Shown in pieces: positions 45,571 to 54,204 of a stretch of DNA of 64,000 nt. The position numbers were made by a program, and so were the translations under genes. Each line of letters starts with the position of its first letter. Position 1 is the stretch's first letter. Under the pieces are notes generated by a model that saw only the letters and a program-made list of their open reading frames with translations, did not search any database and was not told the DNA's origin. Source of the DNA: Sphingomonadales bacterium (lineage in GTDB: Bacteria; Pseudomonadota; Alphaproteobacteria; Sphingomonadales; Sphingomonadaceae); the NCBI GenBank assembly GCA_016720115.1, contig JADJXT010000001.1:1674001-1738000 (forward strand), in the 5' to 3' direction.

Positions 45571-46136
45571 CGACTGGTCCAGCTCTTCTCGGTCAACAGG
45601 GCATCCAGCGGAGCGTCCCATGGGTCAACGGGCAAAATATCGGCCTGTTGGATCGACCAGCCAATGCCAACGGCAACGGCATCGGGTAGCAGGCTCAAAG
45701 CCCTGTCATAATGGGCCGCACCTTGGCCAAGGCGCATCAACTGGCTGTCATATGCAACGAGCGGGACGAGTATGATATCGGGCACGACTTCATTTGCCGT
45801 CGCCACGGGTTGCATTAGCCCAAATGCACCGGGTTCCAGCGGATCTCCGATATTCCACTGCACGAAGCGCATGGGCGCAACCTTACTGGTTACGTGTGGC
45901 AGTGCGAGGGTGCAGCCCAGCTCTGCGGCGGCCTGGAGCAGCTTCGACGGATCGGCTTCTGAACCCTTTGCAACATAGCCAGCAACTATCGCTCCCGGCG
46001 TGCATATCGCCGCTAGTGGAGAGGGGAGGTGGCTGAAAGCGATGTCCTTCTCCGCCACGCTGAGGCGGTCGACGAAATCGTCCCTTTTTGCCTTGAATGC
46101 TCGTCGGAGTTCGGATTTGACGTCAGCCGGTGGCAC
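45567..46136 (-). CDS. 5-formyltetrahydrofolate cyclo-ligase
   Basis: This enzyme converts 5-formyl-THF to 5,10-methenyl-THF with ATP. The 189-residue protein starts VPPADVKSELRRAFKAKRD and has the C-terminal motif MRLGQGAAHYDRAL that matches the usual GxGGGYYDR signature, plus ALPHVTSKVAPMRFVQW. The GTG at 46136 is preferred: it has AAGGG 7 bases upstream, whereas a longer ATG reading would add an unconserved N-terminus. Position next to zapA and a probable 6S RNA is the conserved arrangement in proteobacteria. Confidence 0.88.
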   Translation of the reverse strand: MPPADVKSELRRAFKAKRDDFVDRLSVAEKDIAFSHLPSPLAAICTPGAIVAGYVAKGSEADPSKLLQAAAELGCTLALPHVTSKVAPMRFVQWNIGDPLEPGAFGLMQPVATANEVVPDIILVPLVAYDSQLMRLGQGAAHYDRALSLLPDAVAVGIGWSIQQADILPVDPWDAPLDALLTEKSWTSR

Positions 46137-46159
46137 GCAATAACCCTTTGAAAAATGTA

Positions 46160-46335
46160 GCGGAACCACCATGGGTCGTTTCCCGGAATATCCACTGACG
46201 CCATGACGTCAGGTGGGCGCCATATGATCCGGACCCCAATGTGACCAGAGTGATCCGGGCAGGGACAGCTCCCAAGGATGATTTTATCGCCTCAGGGATG
46301 TTCTCTTCAGTTCGTGCCGGGCAGTCCCGCCAAGG
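46160..46335 (-). ncRNA. ssrS: Probable 6S RNA (boundaries approximate)
   Basis: The gap between zapA and the 5-FCL gene is the conserved location of 6S RNA, the RNA polymerase-binding regulator. Read on the minus strand it contains CCCTGAGGCGATAAAATC near 46283-46300, close to the CCCUGAGCCGAUAUUU of E. coli 6S. Further along it has a hairpin CCGGATC...GGTCCGG followed by ATCAT, comparable to the E. coli terminal stem containing GGUCCGUCCGAG. No open frame covers it. I did not fold it computationally; ends are estimates. Confidence 0.55.
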
Positions 46336-46340
46336 CCAAT

Positions 46341-46679
46341 CTAGGCGTCCTGCGCTGCCTGCTCAAGCCCGGAAGCAAAAGATTCTACGCGCTCAGCCAG
46401 CTTATCGAGCGATTGCGCCATTTTTAACGCCGTTTGTTCATCGATTGCCCTGCTTGCAGACACCATCGCCGCGCCACCATTGGCTTCGTTAAGCTGATCT
46501 GCCAGCAAGAGGGCGGCGAACAGGAGTTGGCGGCTCTCGTTGAGCCCGCCCGCGCTGCCACCGGCTTCGCGTGCCTTGGTGTCGACCATGCTACCGAGAT
46601 CGAGCAATCGCTGCTCCTCCCCATCGCGGCAGGTCACGATATATTCGCGGCCAACGATGCTCAGCCTGACGTCAGCCAT
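46341..46679 (-). CDS. zapA: Cell division protein ZapA
   Basis: ZapA bundles FtsZ at midcell. The 112-residue protein starts MADVRLSIVGREYIVTCRDGEE with the globular ZapA head (LDLGSMVDTKAREAGG), then LLFAALLLADQLNE and a C-terminal coiled coil (SLDKLAERVESFASGLE). Its start overlaps the stop of the small coiled-coil gene upstream, and a probable 6S RNA follows. Confidence 0.9.
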   Translation of the reverse strand: MADVRLSIVGREYIVTCRDGEEQRLLDLGSMVDTKAREAGGSAGGLNESRQLLFAALLLADQLNEANGGAAMVSASRAIDEQTALKMAQSLDKLAERVESFASGLEQAAQDA

Positions 46680-46869
46680 GCGCTGAACCTTCCTTTGTCA
46701 GCAGGCGGTCGATTTCGGCCACAGCCTGCTCCGTTGCCGATTTCAGCGCGGAATAGCGCCGCTCCAGATCCGGATTGGCAGCGCCCGGTTGCGGCAATTT
46801 AGCCTGCTCAAGCCTTGAAACTGCTCGTTCCAGCCGACCGATTGCTTCGATCATTTGTTGTTGTGCCAT
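46672..46869 (-). CDS. Small coiled-coil protein upstream of zapA
   Basis: A 65-residue, mostly helical protein (MIEAIGRLERAVSRLEQAK, then YSALKSATEQAVAEIDRLL). It resembles the small ORF often found directly before zapA in alphaproteobacteria, but no functional family is recognised. Its stop overlaps the zapA start by eight bases, so translation is probably coupled. A longer upstream reading exists but begins in non-conserved sequence. A division-related coiled coil is a guess. Confidence 0.7.
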   Translation of the reverse strand: MAQQQMIEAIGRLERAVSRLEQAKLPQPGAANPDLERRYSALKSATEQAVAEIDRLLTKEGSAHG

Positions 46870-47073
46870 AGCTTGTACCCCATTCCTTTCATAAACTAGC
46901 AAAACTGTGGCGATTGGCAACGCGCGATCTGGGCGCAATTGCCGCATTTCTTCGTGACTTTGGCTTGACCCGTGCCGCCTCGCTCCCCAAAGGGGGCGCG
47001 AGCCGACTCGTGCAGTCATCATGAAATCTTTGTGCTGGGGCTGCTCTAGCGGGCAGCAAAAGGGGTAATTTGC

Positions 47074-49041
47074 ATGTCCGCCGACCTTCAGATGATGGCC
47101 AACGCGATCCGCGCGCTTTCGATGGATGCCGTGCAGGCAGCCAATAGCGGCCATCCGGGCATGCCGATGGGTATGGCGGACGTTGCCACCGTTCTTTACA
47201 CCAAATATCTGAAATATGATGCTTCTGCGCCGAAATGGCCGGATCGCGACCGTTTCGTTCTTTCGGCCGGCCATGGATCGATGCTGGCTTATTCGACGCT
47301 ATATCTCAGCGGCTATGCCAGCCCGTCAATCGACGATATCCGGAATTTCCGCCAATTGCACAGTCCGTGCGCTGGGCATCCGGAAAATATCGAATTGGAA
47401 GGCGTCGAAAGCACGACCGGTCCGTTGGGGCAGGGGTTGGCCATGGCGGTGGGCATGGCGCTTGCAGAGCGGCATTTGAACGCGGTTTTCGGCGACGATC
47501 TGGTCGATCACCACACCTGGGTGGTCGCAGGCGATGGTTGCCTGATGGAGGGAATCAACCACGAAGCCATTGGTCTGGCGGGCCATTTGGGGCTTGGTCG
47601 TCTGATCGTGCTGTGGGACGACAACCGCATTACAATCGACGGCAGCACCGACCTTTCGACCAGCGAGGACATCAAAGCCCGTTATGCCGCAACCGGATGG
47701 CATGTCGAAAGCTGCGATGGGCATGATTTTGATGATATTTCAAGGGCAGTAGACGCCGCACTTGCGGACAATCGTCCGTCGCTGATTGCCTGCAAGACGC
47801 TGATCGGTAAAGGCGCGCCCAACAAACAGGGTACTTCTGCGACGCATGGTTCGCCGCTTGGCGCAGACGAAATTGCTGCCGCCCGAACCGAATTGGGCTG
47901 GAACTATCCTCCGTTCGAAATTCCGGCTGATATCCTGAACGCGTGGCGTGCCGCAGGCCAGCGTGGCTCAGGCGCGCATGCTGATTGGAAAAACCGTTTG
48001 TCTGCAAATGGTAACGGCGCTGAATTTACTCGTCGTATGAAGGGTGATTTGCCGCAAACAAACGCCATGCAAGATTATCTGGCGTCGCTGATTGCCAATC
48101 CGGCTAAGGTGGCAACGCGCAAGGCATCCGAGCTGGTGCTTGAAGCACTGACGGCAGCCATACCGGAACTGGTGGGCGGTTCTGCCGATCTTACCGGATC
48201 GAACAACACCAAGACCAAGGCGACTGAGCCGCTGACGCGCAACGATTATTCGGGGCGCTATGTCTATTATGGCATCCGCGAATTCGGCATGGCAACTGCG
48301 ATGAACGGCATGGCGCTGCACGGTGGAATCATCCCCTATGGCGGCACATTCCTGGTATTTTCGGACTATTGCCGCAACGCCATCCGCTTGTCGGCAATCC
48401 AGCAACTGCGCGTTGTCTATGTGATGACGCATGACAGCATCGGTCTTGGCGAAGATGGCCCGACCCACCAACCTGTGGAGCATCTCGTCAGCCTGCGCGC
48501 GATGCCCAACCTGACGGTTTTCCGCCCTTGCGATACGGTCGAGACGGCTGAATGCTGGGATCTCGCACTGAAGAACAGCAATGGGCCGACGCTTTTGGCG
48601 CTTTCCCGCCAGAACCTTCCGCAAGTCCGCACTGACGCCAGCGAAAATTTGTCGGCCAAGGGTGGCTACCGTTTGCGCGCGGCAACTGCGCCGCGGACGG
48701 CTGTGCTGCTTGCGACGGGTTCGGAAGTCGAACTGGCTATCAAGGTTGCTGACGCACTTGAGGCTGCGGGGCAGGGCGCTGACGTCGTTTCAATGCCCAG
48801 CTGGGAGCTTTTTGACATGCAGGACGCGGCCTATCGCGCTGATATCTTGCCCAATGACGTGCTGAAGGTTTCGATCGAAGCGGGCGTGACGCTCGGTTGG
48901 CAGCGCTATACCGGCAATGATGGAATCAACATCGGCATCGACAGCTTTGGTGCCTCTGCACCGGCGGAAGCACTGTTTGATCATTTCGGCTTTTCGGTCG
49001 ATGCAATCGTAAATAAAATTCAAGCTGAATTAAAAGCTTAA
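47074..49041 (+). CDS. tkt: Transketolase
   Basis: Transketolase moves two-carbon units between sugar phosphates in the pentose phosphate pathway. The 655-residue protein begins ADLQMMANAIRALSMDAVQ and has NSGHPGMPMGMADVATVLY, the ThDP motif GDGCLMEGINHEAIGLAGHL followed by WDDNRITIDG, and VYVMTHDSIGLGEDGPTHQP. It starts a glycolytic/pentose cluster with gap, pgk and fba, which follow with 14, 13 and 84-base gaps. No Calvin-cycle genes are present. Confidence 0.96.
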   Translation: MSADLQMMANAIRALSMDAVQAANSGHPGMPMGMADVATVLYTKYLKYDASAPKWPDRDRFVLSAGHGSMLAYSTLYLSGYASPSIDDIRNFRQLHSPCAGHPENIELEGVESTTGPLGQGLAMAVGMALAERHLNAVFGDDLVDHHTWVVAGDGCLMEGINHEAIGLAGHLGLGRLIVLWDDNRITIDGSTDLSTSEDIKARYAATGWHVESCDGHDFDDISRAVDAALADNRPSLIACKTLIGKGAPNKQGTSATHGSPLGADEIAAARTELGWNYPPFEIPADILNAWRAAGQRGSGAHADWKNRLSANGNGAEFTRRMKGDLPQTNAMQDYLASLIANPAKVATRKASELVLEALTAAIPELVGGSADLTGSNNTKTKATEPLTRNDYSGRYVYYGIREFGMATAMNGMALHGGIIPYGGTFLVFSDYCRNAIRLSAIQQLRVVYVMTHDSIGLGEDGPTHQPVEHLVSLRAMPNLTVFRPCDTVETAECWDLALKNSNGPTLLALSRQNLPQVRTDASENLSAKGGYRLRAATAPRTAVLLATGSEVELAIKVADALEAAGQGADVVSMPSWELFDMQDAAYRADILPNDVLKVSIEAGVTLGWQRYTGNDGINIGIDSFGASAPAEALFDHFGFSVDAIVNKIQAELKA

Positions 49042-49055
49042 AGGGAGTATTTTAC

Positions 49056-50063
49056 ATGGCTACCAAAGTTGCGATCAATGGTTTCGGGCGCATCGGGCGT
49101 CTAGTGGCGCGGGCGATCCTCGAACGGAACGATCATGACCTTGAACTAGTGGCCATCAACGATCTGGCCGATGCCAAGTCGAATGCGCTGCTGTTCAAGC
49201 GCGACAGCGTCCATTGCGCCTTTCCCGGTTCGGTCGAAGTCGATGGCAATGACATCATCGTCAACGGCAAGCGCATCCATGTAACCGCAGAGCGCGACCC
49301 GGCCAACCTGCCGCATGCCGCCCATGGTGTTGATATCGCGCTGGAATGCACGGGCTTCTTCACCGATCGCGACAGCGCGGGCAAGCATCTGGCGGCGGGC
49401 GCCAAGCGCGTTTTGATCTCAGCACCTGCAAAGAATGTCGACAAGACAATCGTTTATGGTGTCAATCACGGCGTCTTGACGTCAGATGACACGGTTGTCT
49501 CGAACGCAAGCTGCACCACCAACTGCCTCGCTCCGTTGGCGAAGGTGGTGCACGAAACTGTGGGCATCGAACGTGGCCTGATGACCACGGTGCACGCCTA
49601 CACCAACGACCAGAAGATCCTCGACCAGATACACAGCGACATGCGCCGTGCGCGTGCCGCTGGCATGTCGATGATCCCGACGACCACCGGCGCTGCCCGC
49701 GCGGTTGCCGAAGTGCTTCCCGAACTCAAGGGCAAGCTTGACGGTTCAGCCATCCGCGTGCCCACGCCCAATGTCAGCCTGGTCGACCTGACCTTCACGC
49801 CGTCGCGTGACACCACGGTTGAGGAAATCAACGCCGCACTGAAAGCCGCCTCGGAAGGCGCGCTGAAGGGCGTTCTGGCTTATTCGGACGAACCGCTGGT
49901 TTCGATCGATTACAACCATTGCCCGGCAAGCTCGACCATCGACAGCCTCGAAACCACAGTGCTCGAAGGTAAGCTCGTCCGCGTCGTCAGCTGGTATGAC
50001 AATGAATGGGGCTTCTCGAACCGCATGGTCGATACCGCCGGCGTGATGGCCGGCCTGCTCTAA
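49056..50063 (+). CDS. gap: Glyceraldehyde-3-phosphate dehydrogenase, type I
   Basis: The 335-residue cytoplasmic enzyme oxidises glyceraldehyde-3-phosphate to 1,3-bisphosphoglycerate. It begins with VAINGFGRIGRLVARAI (Rossmann) and has the catalytic motif VSNASCTTNCLAP and VSWYDNEWGFSNRMVD at the C-terminus. The residue after the nucleotide fold (INDLADAKSN) is the Asp typical of NAD-preferring forms. AAGGGAG precedes the ATG. It lies between tkt and pgk. Confidence 0.97.
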   Translation: MATKVAINGFGRIGRLVARAILERNDHDLELVAINDLADAKSNALLFKRDSVHCAFPGSVEVDGNDIIVNGKRIHVTAERDPANLPHAAHGVDIALECTGFFTDRDSAGKHLAAGAKRVLISAPAKNVDKTIVYGVNHGVLTSDDTVVSNASCTTNCLAPLAKVVHETVGIERGLMTTVHAYTNDQKILDQIHSDMRRARAAGMSMIPTTTGAARAVAEVLPELKGKLDGSAIRVPTPNVSLVDLTFTPSRDTTVEEINAALKAASEGALKGVLAYSDEPLVSIDYNHCPASSTIDSLETTVLEGKLVRVVSWYDNEWGFSNRMVDTAGVMAGLL

Positions 50064-50076
50064 GGAAAACGACGTC

Positions 50077-51276
50077 ATGGCCTTTCGTACCCTTGACGAT
50101 CTGGGCGATCTCACCGGCAAGCGCGCGCTGGTGCGTGTCGATCTGAACGTGCCGATGGCCGAAGGCCGCGTCACCGATCTGACGCGTATCCATGCGCTGG
50201 CGCCCACGGTGAACGATCTGTCGGCAAAGGGTGCAAAAGTGCTGTTGCTGGCGCATTTCGGTCGCCCCAAGGGTCAGAAGCATAGCGAGATGTCTGTTTC
50301 GATGACGCTCGATGCGTTGCAGGAAGTGCTCGGGCGCGAAATCATGTTCGTGCCGGAAATTTACGGCGATGTGGTTGCGCAGTCGGTTTCGATCCTTGCC
50401 GATGGCGATATAGCGCTCCTCGAAAACAGCCGTTTCTGGTCCGGTGAGGAAAAGAACGACCCCGAACTGGCAAAGGCGATTGCCGCCAATGGCGATCTTT
50501 ACGTCAATGACGCCTTTTCCGCTGCACATCGGGCGCATGTGACAACCGAAGGACTTGCGCATCTGCTTCCGGCCTATGCCGGTCGCTCGATGGGAGCCGA
50601 GTTGAAGGCGCTCGAAGCGGCGCTGGGTAATCCGGAGCATCCGGTTGCAGCGGTTGTCGGCGGGGCCAAGGTTTCCAGCAAGCTCGACGTGCTCAACAAC
50701 CTTGTTGCGAAGGTCGACCATCTCATCATCGGCGGCGGCATGGCCAATACTTTCCTCGCCGCGCGCGGCGTCAATGTCGGCAAGTCGCTCTGCGAACATG
50801 ATCTGGCGGATACCGCCAATGCCATTCTCGATGCTGCCGATGCCGCAGGCTGCACGGTGCATCTGCCTTATGACGTCGTCGTGGCCACAGAATTCCGCGC
50901 CAATCCGCCGGTGCGAACCGTCAATGTACATGAAGTGGCCGCGGACGAAATGATCCTCGACGTTGGCCCAGCGGCGGTCGAGGCGCTGGCCGATGTGCTG
51001 AAGACCTGCCGCACGCTGGTCTGGAACGGCCCGATGGGCGCTTTCGAGATCGAACCTTTCGACGCCGCAACGGTTTCGCTGGCGCGGACTGCGGCTGCGC
51101 TTACCAAGGAAGGTTCGCTGGTTTCGGTTGCAGGCGGCGGGGATACCGTGGCGGCACTGGCCCATGCCGGGGTCACGCAAGACTTCACCTTCATCTCGAC
51201 CGCTGGCGGCGCCTTCCTCGAATGGATGGAGGGCAAGGAATTGCCCGGCGTGAAGGCACTCGAAGCCGCTTCGTAA
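50077..51276 (+). CDS. pgk: Phosphoglycerate kinase
   Basis: Pgk makes ATP from 1,3-bisphosphoglycerate. The 399-residue protein has the N-terminal RALVRVDLNVPMAEGRVTD, substrate-binding LLAHFGRPKGQ, NDAFSAAHRAHVTTEGLAH, and the nucleotide-binding end VSVAGGGDTVAALAHAG with STAGGAFLEWMEGKELPG. Length and frame are normal. It follows gap by 13 bases. Confidence 0.97.
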   Translation: MAFRTLDDLGDLTGKRALVRVDLNVPMAEGRVTDLTRIHALAPTVNDLSAKGAKVLLLAHFGRPKGQKHSEMSVSMTLDALQEVLGREIMFVPEIYGDVVAQSVSILADGDIALLENSRFWSGEEKNDPELAKAIAANGDLYVNDAFSAAHRAHVTTEGLAHLLPAYAGRSMGAELKALEAALGNPEHPVAAVVGGAKVSSKLDVLNNLVAKVDHLIIGGGMANTFLAARGVNVGKSLCEHDLADTANAILDAADAAGCTVHLPYDVVVATEFRANPPVRTVNVHEVAADEMILDVGPAAVEALADVLKTCRTLVWNGPMGAFEIEPFDAATVSLARTAAALTKEGSLVSVAGGGDTVAALAHAGVTQDFTFISTAGGAFLEWMEGKELPGVKALEAAS

Positions 51277-51333
51277 TTTTTACGGCGTCGCCGGTTGCGG
51301 CTTTCGTCATCGATGGCTATGGGCCGCGCAAAC

Positions 51334-51341
51334 ATACGTAT
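51334..51341. promoter_or_regulatory. ATACGTAT palindrome just upstream of fba
   Basis: The 8-base palindrome ATACGTAT, inside CATACGTATG, lies 20 bases before the fba start. The same core occurs in the divergent lacI/TonB-receptor region of the maltodextrin locus. It may be a LacI-family operator linking aldolase expression to sugar supply, but one short match can be chance. Confidence 0.3.
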
Positions 51342-51360
51342 GCACATACAGGGAGCTTCC

Positions 51361-52248
51361 ATGAACACCGCTGACATGACCGCCAAAATCGCCGCCGGGC
51401 AGGGCTTTATCGCCGCACTCGACCAGAGCGGCGGTTCGACGCCCAAGGCGCTCAAGGGCTATGGCATCGATGAAGGTGCATGGAGCAGCGATGAGGAAAT
51501 GTTCGGCCTGATCCACGACATGCGTTCGCGGATTATCCGGTCAAAGGCATTTACGGGTGACCGCGTGATCGGCGCGATCCTGTTCGAACGCACGATGGAC
51601 GGCAGCGTCAATGGCAAGCCGACCCCCGCTGCGCTGATCGAAAAGGGCGTGGTGCCCTTTATCAAGATCGACAAGGGCCTTGAGGACGAGGCTAACGGCG
51701 TACAGATGATGAAGTCGATGCCGGAGCTGGACGCTTTGCTGGAGCGCTCAAAGGCGCTGGGCGTATTCGGTACCAAGGAACGTTCGGTCATCAACTCGGC
51801 CAATCGTGAAGGCATTGCGGCGATCGTGAAACAGCAGTTCGAAGTCGGTCAGCAGGTGCTTTCGCACGGCATGATGCCGATGATCGAGCCTGAAATTAAC
51901 ATCAAGAGTGAAACCCGCGCCGAATGCGACGCCATTCTGCTTGAGGAAACCTTGAAGCAACTCGATGCGCTCGGTGCTGATCAGCAGGTGATGCTCAAAT
52001 TGTCGCTGCCGGTTGAGGCGGGCAAGTTCGATCCGTTGGTCAATCACCCCAAGGTGTTGCGTGTCGTTGCGCTTTCGGGCGGTTACAAGCGCCCCGAGGC
52101 ATGCATCGAACTGGCGAAAAACCGCGGCATAATCGCCTCGTTCAGCCGCGCATTGCTCGAAGACCTGCGCCACCAGATGAGCGACGACGAATTCGACGCA
52201 TCGCTCGATGAGGCGATTGAAGCGATTTACAAAGCCTCGATTGCTTGA
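51361..52248 (+). CDS. fba: Fructose-bisphosphate aldolase, class I
   Basis: A 295-residue class I aldolase that cleaves fructose-1,6-bisphosphate through a Schiff base. Visible are GFIAALDQSGGSTPKAL, VIGAILFERTMDG, PFIKIDKGLEDEANG and MIEPEINIKS. No zinc-binding class II motifs are present. GGGAG lies just upstream of the ATG. The 84-base gap after pgk and the palindrome in it suggest possible separate regulation. Confidence 0.93.
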   Translation: MNTADMTAKIAAGQGFIAALDQSGGSTPKALKGYGIDEGAWSSDEEMFGLIHDMRSRIIRSKAFTGDRVIGAILFERTMDGSVNGKPTPAALIEKGVVPFIKIDKGLEDEANGVQMMKSMPELDALLERSKALGVFGTKERSVINSANREGIAAIVKQQFEVGQQVLSHGMMPMIEPEINIKSETRAECDAILLEETLKQLDALGADQQVMLKLSLPVEAGKFDPLVNHPKVLRVVALSGGYKRPEACIELAKNRGIIASFSRALLEDLRHQMSDDEFDASLDEAIEAIYKASIA

Positions 52249-52393
52249 CAGCCACTGACAGTGCTTCGGCTGGTCTTGCATGAGCGAAGCCAGTTGGATC
52301 GCGGCCCAGACGGTTGGCAGCAAGGGCTGGGACGGATTCCCGTCGACCCGCCTGACCTATAGCAAGATGACATTTCATTGAACCACCCACTTC

Positions 52394-52477
52394 GTCATTC
52401 CCGCGAAGGCGGGAATCCATCACCGGCGTTAGAAATTTGATCGGTCGGTGATGGACCCCCGCCTTCGCGGGGGTGAC
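52394..52477. repeat. Inverted intergenic repeat (GTCATTCCCGC type)
   Basis: Two arms, 52394-52425 and 52446-52477, are near-complementary, each with its own small palindrome (CCCGCGAAGGCGGG; CCCCCGCCTTCGCGGGGG). The GTCATTCCCGCGAAGGCGGG unit is a widespread intergenic repeat of proteobacteria, and a related copy lies at 63187-63278. It sits between fba and a lipoprotein gene; a strong hairpin here could end both convergent transcripts. The remaining bases of 52249-52501 show no gene. Confidence 0.75.
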
Positions 52478-52501
52478 GATTCTTTGTAATGTCATCGTGG
52501 T

Positions 52502-52888
52502 CTAGAGTCCGCCTGCAAAGATGAGGCTGAAGCGATAGTCTTCCGCATCGATTTTGCCGTCCTTCGCACGGGCAGGTCTGACGTCTGCCAAAGTCATGGA
52601 GCCGTCGGCAATCGGCGTCGGCCCCTCGGTTGATAGGATGAACGTGCGCGGGCCATCGGCGCGCATCCAGAGCATTTTCACGCGGACACGACCGGTCCAG
52701 ACGCAGTCGACACCTTTTGGGCAGCGGCTGTCTTCGATGACGGCGACGGGCTTGACGATGGGGCCATCGACGTAAACGGCTTCGTCGATGCGGGCATTGG
52801 CCGGATCCTGCGAATGCGCTCCGGGTAAAGCCACGCAACCTGTGATGAGAGGGAGGGCGGTAAGGGCAGGCAGGATACGCATTTGCAT
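52502..52888 (-). CDS. Hypothetical lipoprotein with CPxGVDCVW motif
   Basis: A 128-residue protein with a lipoprotein signal (LPALTALPLITGC, lipobox ITGC at Cys18) and a mature domain containing SRCPKGVDCVWTGRVRVKM. This Cys-x-x-Gly-x-x-Cys-Val-Trp pattern recurs in small exported bacterial proteins of unknown function. The rest looks like a beta-rich domain (RTFILSTEGPTPI, YRFSLIFAGG). It is divergent from thiE, which starts 35 bases away. Confidence 0.7.
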   Translation of the reverse strand: MQMRILPALTALPLITGCVALPGAHSQDPANARIDEAVYVDGPIVKPVAVIEDSRCPKGVDCVWTGRVRVKMLWMRADGPRTFILSTEGPTPIADGSMTLADVRPARAKDGKIDAEDYRFSLIFAGGL

Positions 52889-52923
52889 TTACAGCGATTT
52901 GCGGGTGCCGCTATGAACGCCGC

Positions 52924-53547
52924 ATGACCAATTCGACCTGCCAGCTTTACCTCATTTCCCCGCTCGATGTCGGGGGCGATTTTCCGGCGCGCCTTGAAGA
53001 GGCGCTTTCTGCCGGACCGGTCGCCGCCTTCCAGTTTCGCGTCAAGGATATCGACCAGCACGAAGCCGCGCGGCTGGCAGCGCCCTTGCAGGAAATCTGT
53101 GCGCGGCATGACGTCGCCTTCATCGTCAATGACAGTATCTCGCTTGCCAAGCGGATCAGGGCCGATGGCGTGCATCTGGGGCAGGATGACGGCGATGCGG
53201 GCGAGGCGCGCGAGATACTCGGCCGTGATGCGCAGATCGGGGTTACCTGCCACAACAGCCGTCATCTGGCGATGGAGGCCGCAGAGGCCGGGGCGGACTA
53301 TGTTGCCTTCGGCGCCTTCTTCCCGACCACGACGAAAGAGGTGAAGCACATGGCCGATCTCGAAACGCTTGAAATGTGGTCGCAATTTACCGAGGTGCCC
53401 TGTGTCGCCATTGGCGGGATCACGCCCGAGAATGCAAAAGCCGTGATCGATGCTGGCGCGGATTTCATCGCAGTAAGTGGTGCAATCTGGAATCATCCTG
53501 ACGGGCCAGCGGCAGCGGTGAAAGCGTTCAACGCGCTGCTTGCCTAA
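52924..53547 (+). CDS. thiE: Thiamine phosphate synthase
   Basis: ThiE couples HMP pyrophosphate and thiazole phosphate to thiamine phosphate. The 207-residue TIM-barrel protein shows FQFRVKD, FIVNDSISLAKRIRADGVHL followed by GQDDGD, IGVTCHNSRHLAMEAAEAGA, VAFGAFFPTTTK and VAIGGITPENAKAVIDAGAD. These match ThiE phosphate-binding and pyrophosphate-binding segments. Together with thiD at 927 the window holds two thiamine genes, far apart. No TPP riboswitch was seen before this gene. Confidence 0.92.
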   Translation: MTNSTCQLYLISPLDVGGDFPARLEEALSAGPVAAFQFRVKDIDQHEAARLAAPLQEICARHDVAFIVNDSISLAKRIRADGVHLGQDDGDAGEAREILGRDAQIGVTCHNSRHLAMEAAEAGADYVAFGAFFPTTTKEVKHMADLETLEMWSQFTEVPCVAIGGITPENAKAVIDAGADFIAVSGAIWNHPDGPAAAVKAFNALLA

Positions 53548-53640
53548 TCCCGGCCTTGGCGCTAAAGGCCGCCGCCAACGGCGCATCCACTGCAATTTGG
53601 TTCGCGTCCAGCTCTTTCCATCCGTCAAGCGAGTGAACAC

Positions 53641-54204
53641 ATGAAAATCAGCGGCGTCGAAATTCGTCCGGGCAACATCATCGAATATGAAGGTGGCATC
53701 TGGCGTGCAGTCAAGATCCAGCACACCCAGCCGGGCAAGGGTGGCGCCTATATGCAGGTCGAACTCAAGAACCTGCGCGATGGCCGCAAGAACAATGTCC
53801 GTTTCCGCTCGGCGGAAACCGTTGAGCGTGTTCGCCTCGACCAGAAGGATTTCCAGTATCTTTACGCCGAAGGCGACAATCTGGTGTTCATGGACAAGGA
53901 AACCTATGATCAGGTGACTTTGCCTACCGACTTGCTGGGTGACGCAGCCGCATTCCTGCAGGATGGCATGGACGTCGTGATGGAAATGTATGAGGATGAG
54001 GCGCTCTCGGTGGCCTTGCCTGACACGATCGAAGCGACGATTGTAGAGGCCGATGCCGTGGTCAAAGGCCAGACCGCCTCGTCAAGCTACAAGCCCGCAA
54101 TCCTCGATAATGGCGTGCGCGTGATGGTACCGCCTTTCATCAGTTCGGGCACGCGGATCGTGGTTGACGTTTACGAACGGGAATATGTCCGGAAGGCAGA
54201 CTAA
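53641..54204 (+). CDS. efp: Elongation factor P
   Basis: EF-P relieves ribosome stalling at polyproline. The 187-residue, three-domain protein begins MKISGVEIRPGNIIEYEGG and has the loop QPGKGGAYMQVELKN, whose Lys is the site lysylated or otherwise modified in many species. Domain II/III include PTDLLGDAAAFLQDGMDVV and VMVPPFISSGTRIVVDVYE. Its stop overlaps the suhB start (TAATG). No modification genes (epmA/B, earP) are nearby. Confidence 0.95.
   Translation: MKISGVEIRPGNIIEYEGGIWRAVKIQHTQPGKGGAYMQVELKNLRDGRKNNVRFRSAETVERVRLDQKDFQYLYAEGDNLVFMDKETYDQVTLPTDLLGDAAAFLQDGMDVVMEMYEDEALSVALPDTIEATIVEADAVVKGQTASSSYKPAILDNGVRVMVPPFISSGTRIVVDVYEREYVRKAD

Noticed and set aside
52280..52381. 33-codon frame downstream of fba
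   Set aside because: Too short, no ribosome-binding site and no similarity I recognise; it could be a remnant but is not supported.
52142..52495. Minus-strand frame containing VTPAKAGVHH and MDSRLRGNDE
   Set aside because: This peptide pattern is the translation of the intergenic GTCATTCCCGC repeat, commonly misannotated as protein.
52860..52923. TPP riboswitch before thiE
   Set aside because: Only 35 bases separate thiE from the divergent lipoprotein gene and the conserved thi-box sequence is not visible.
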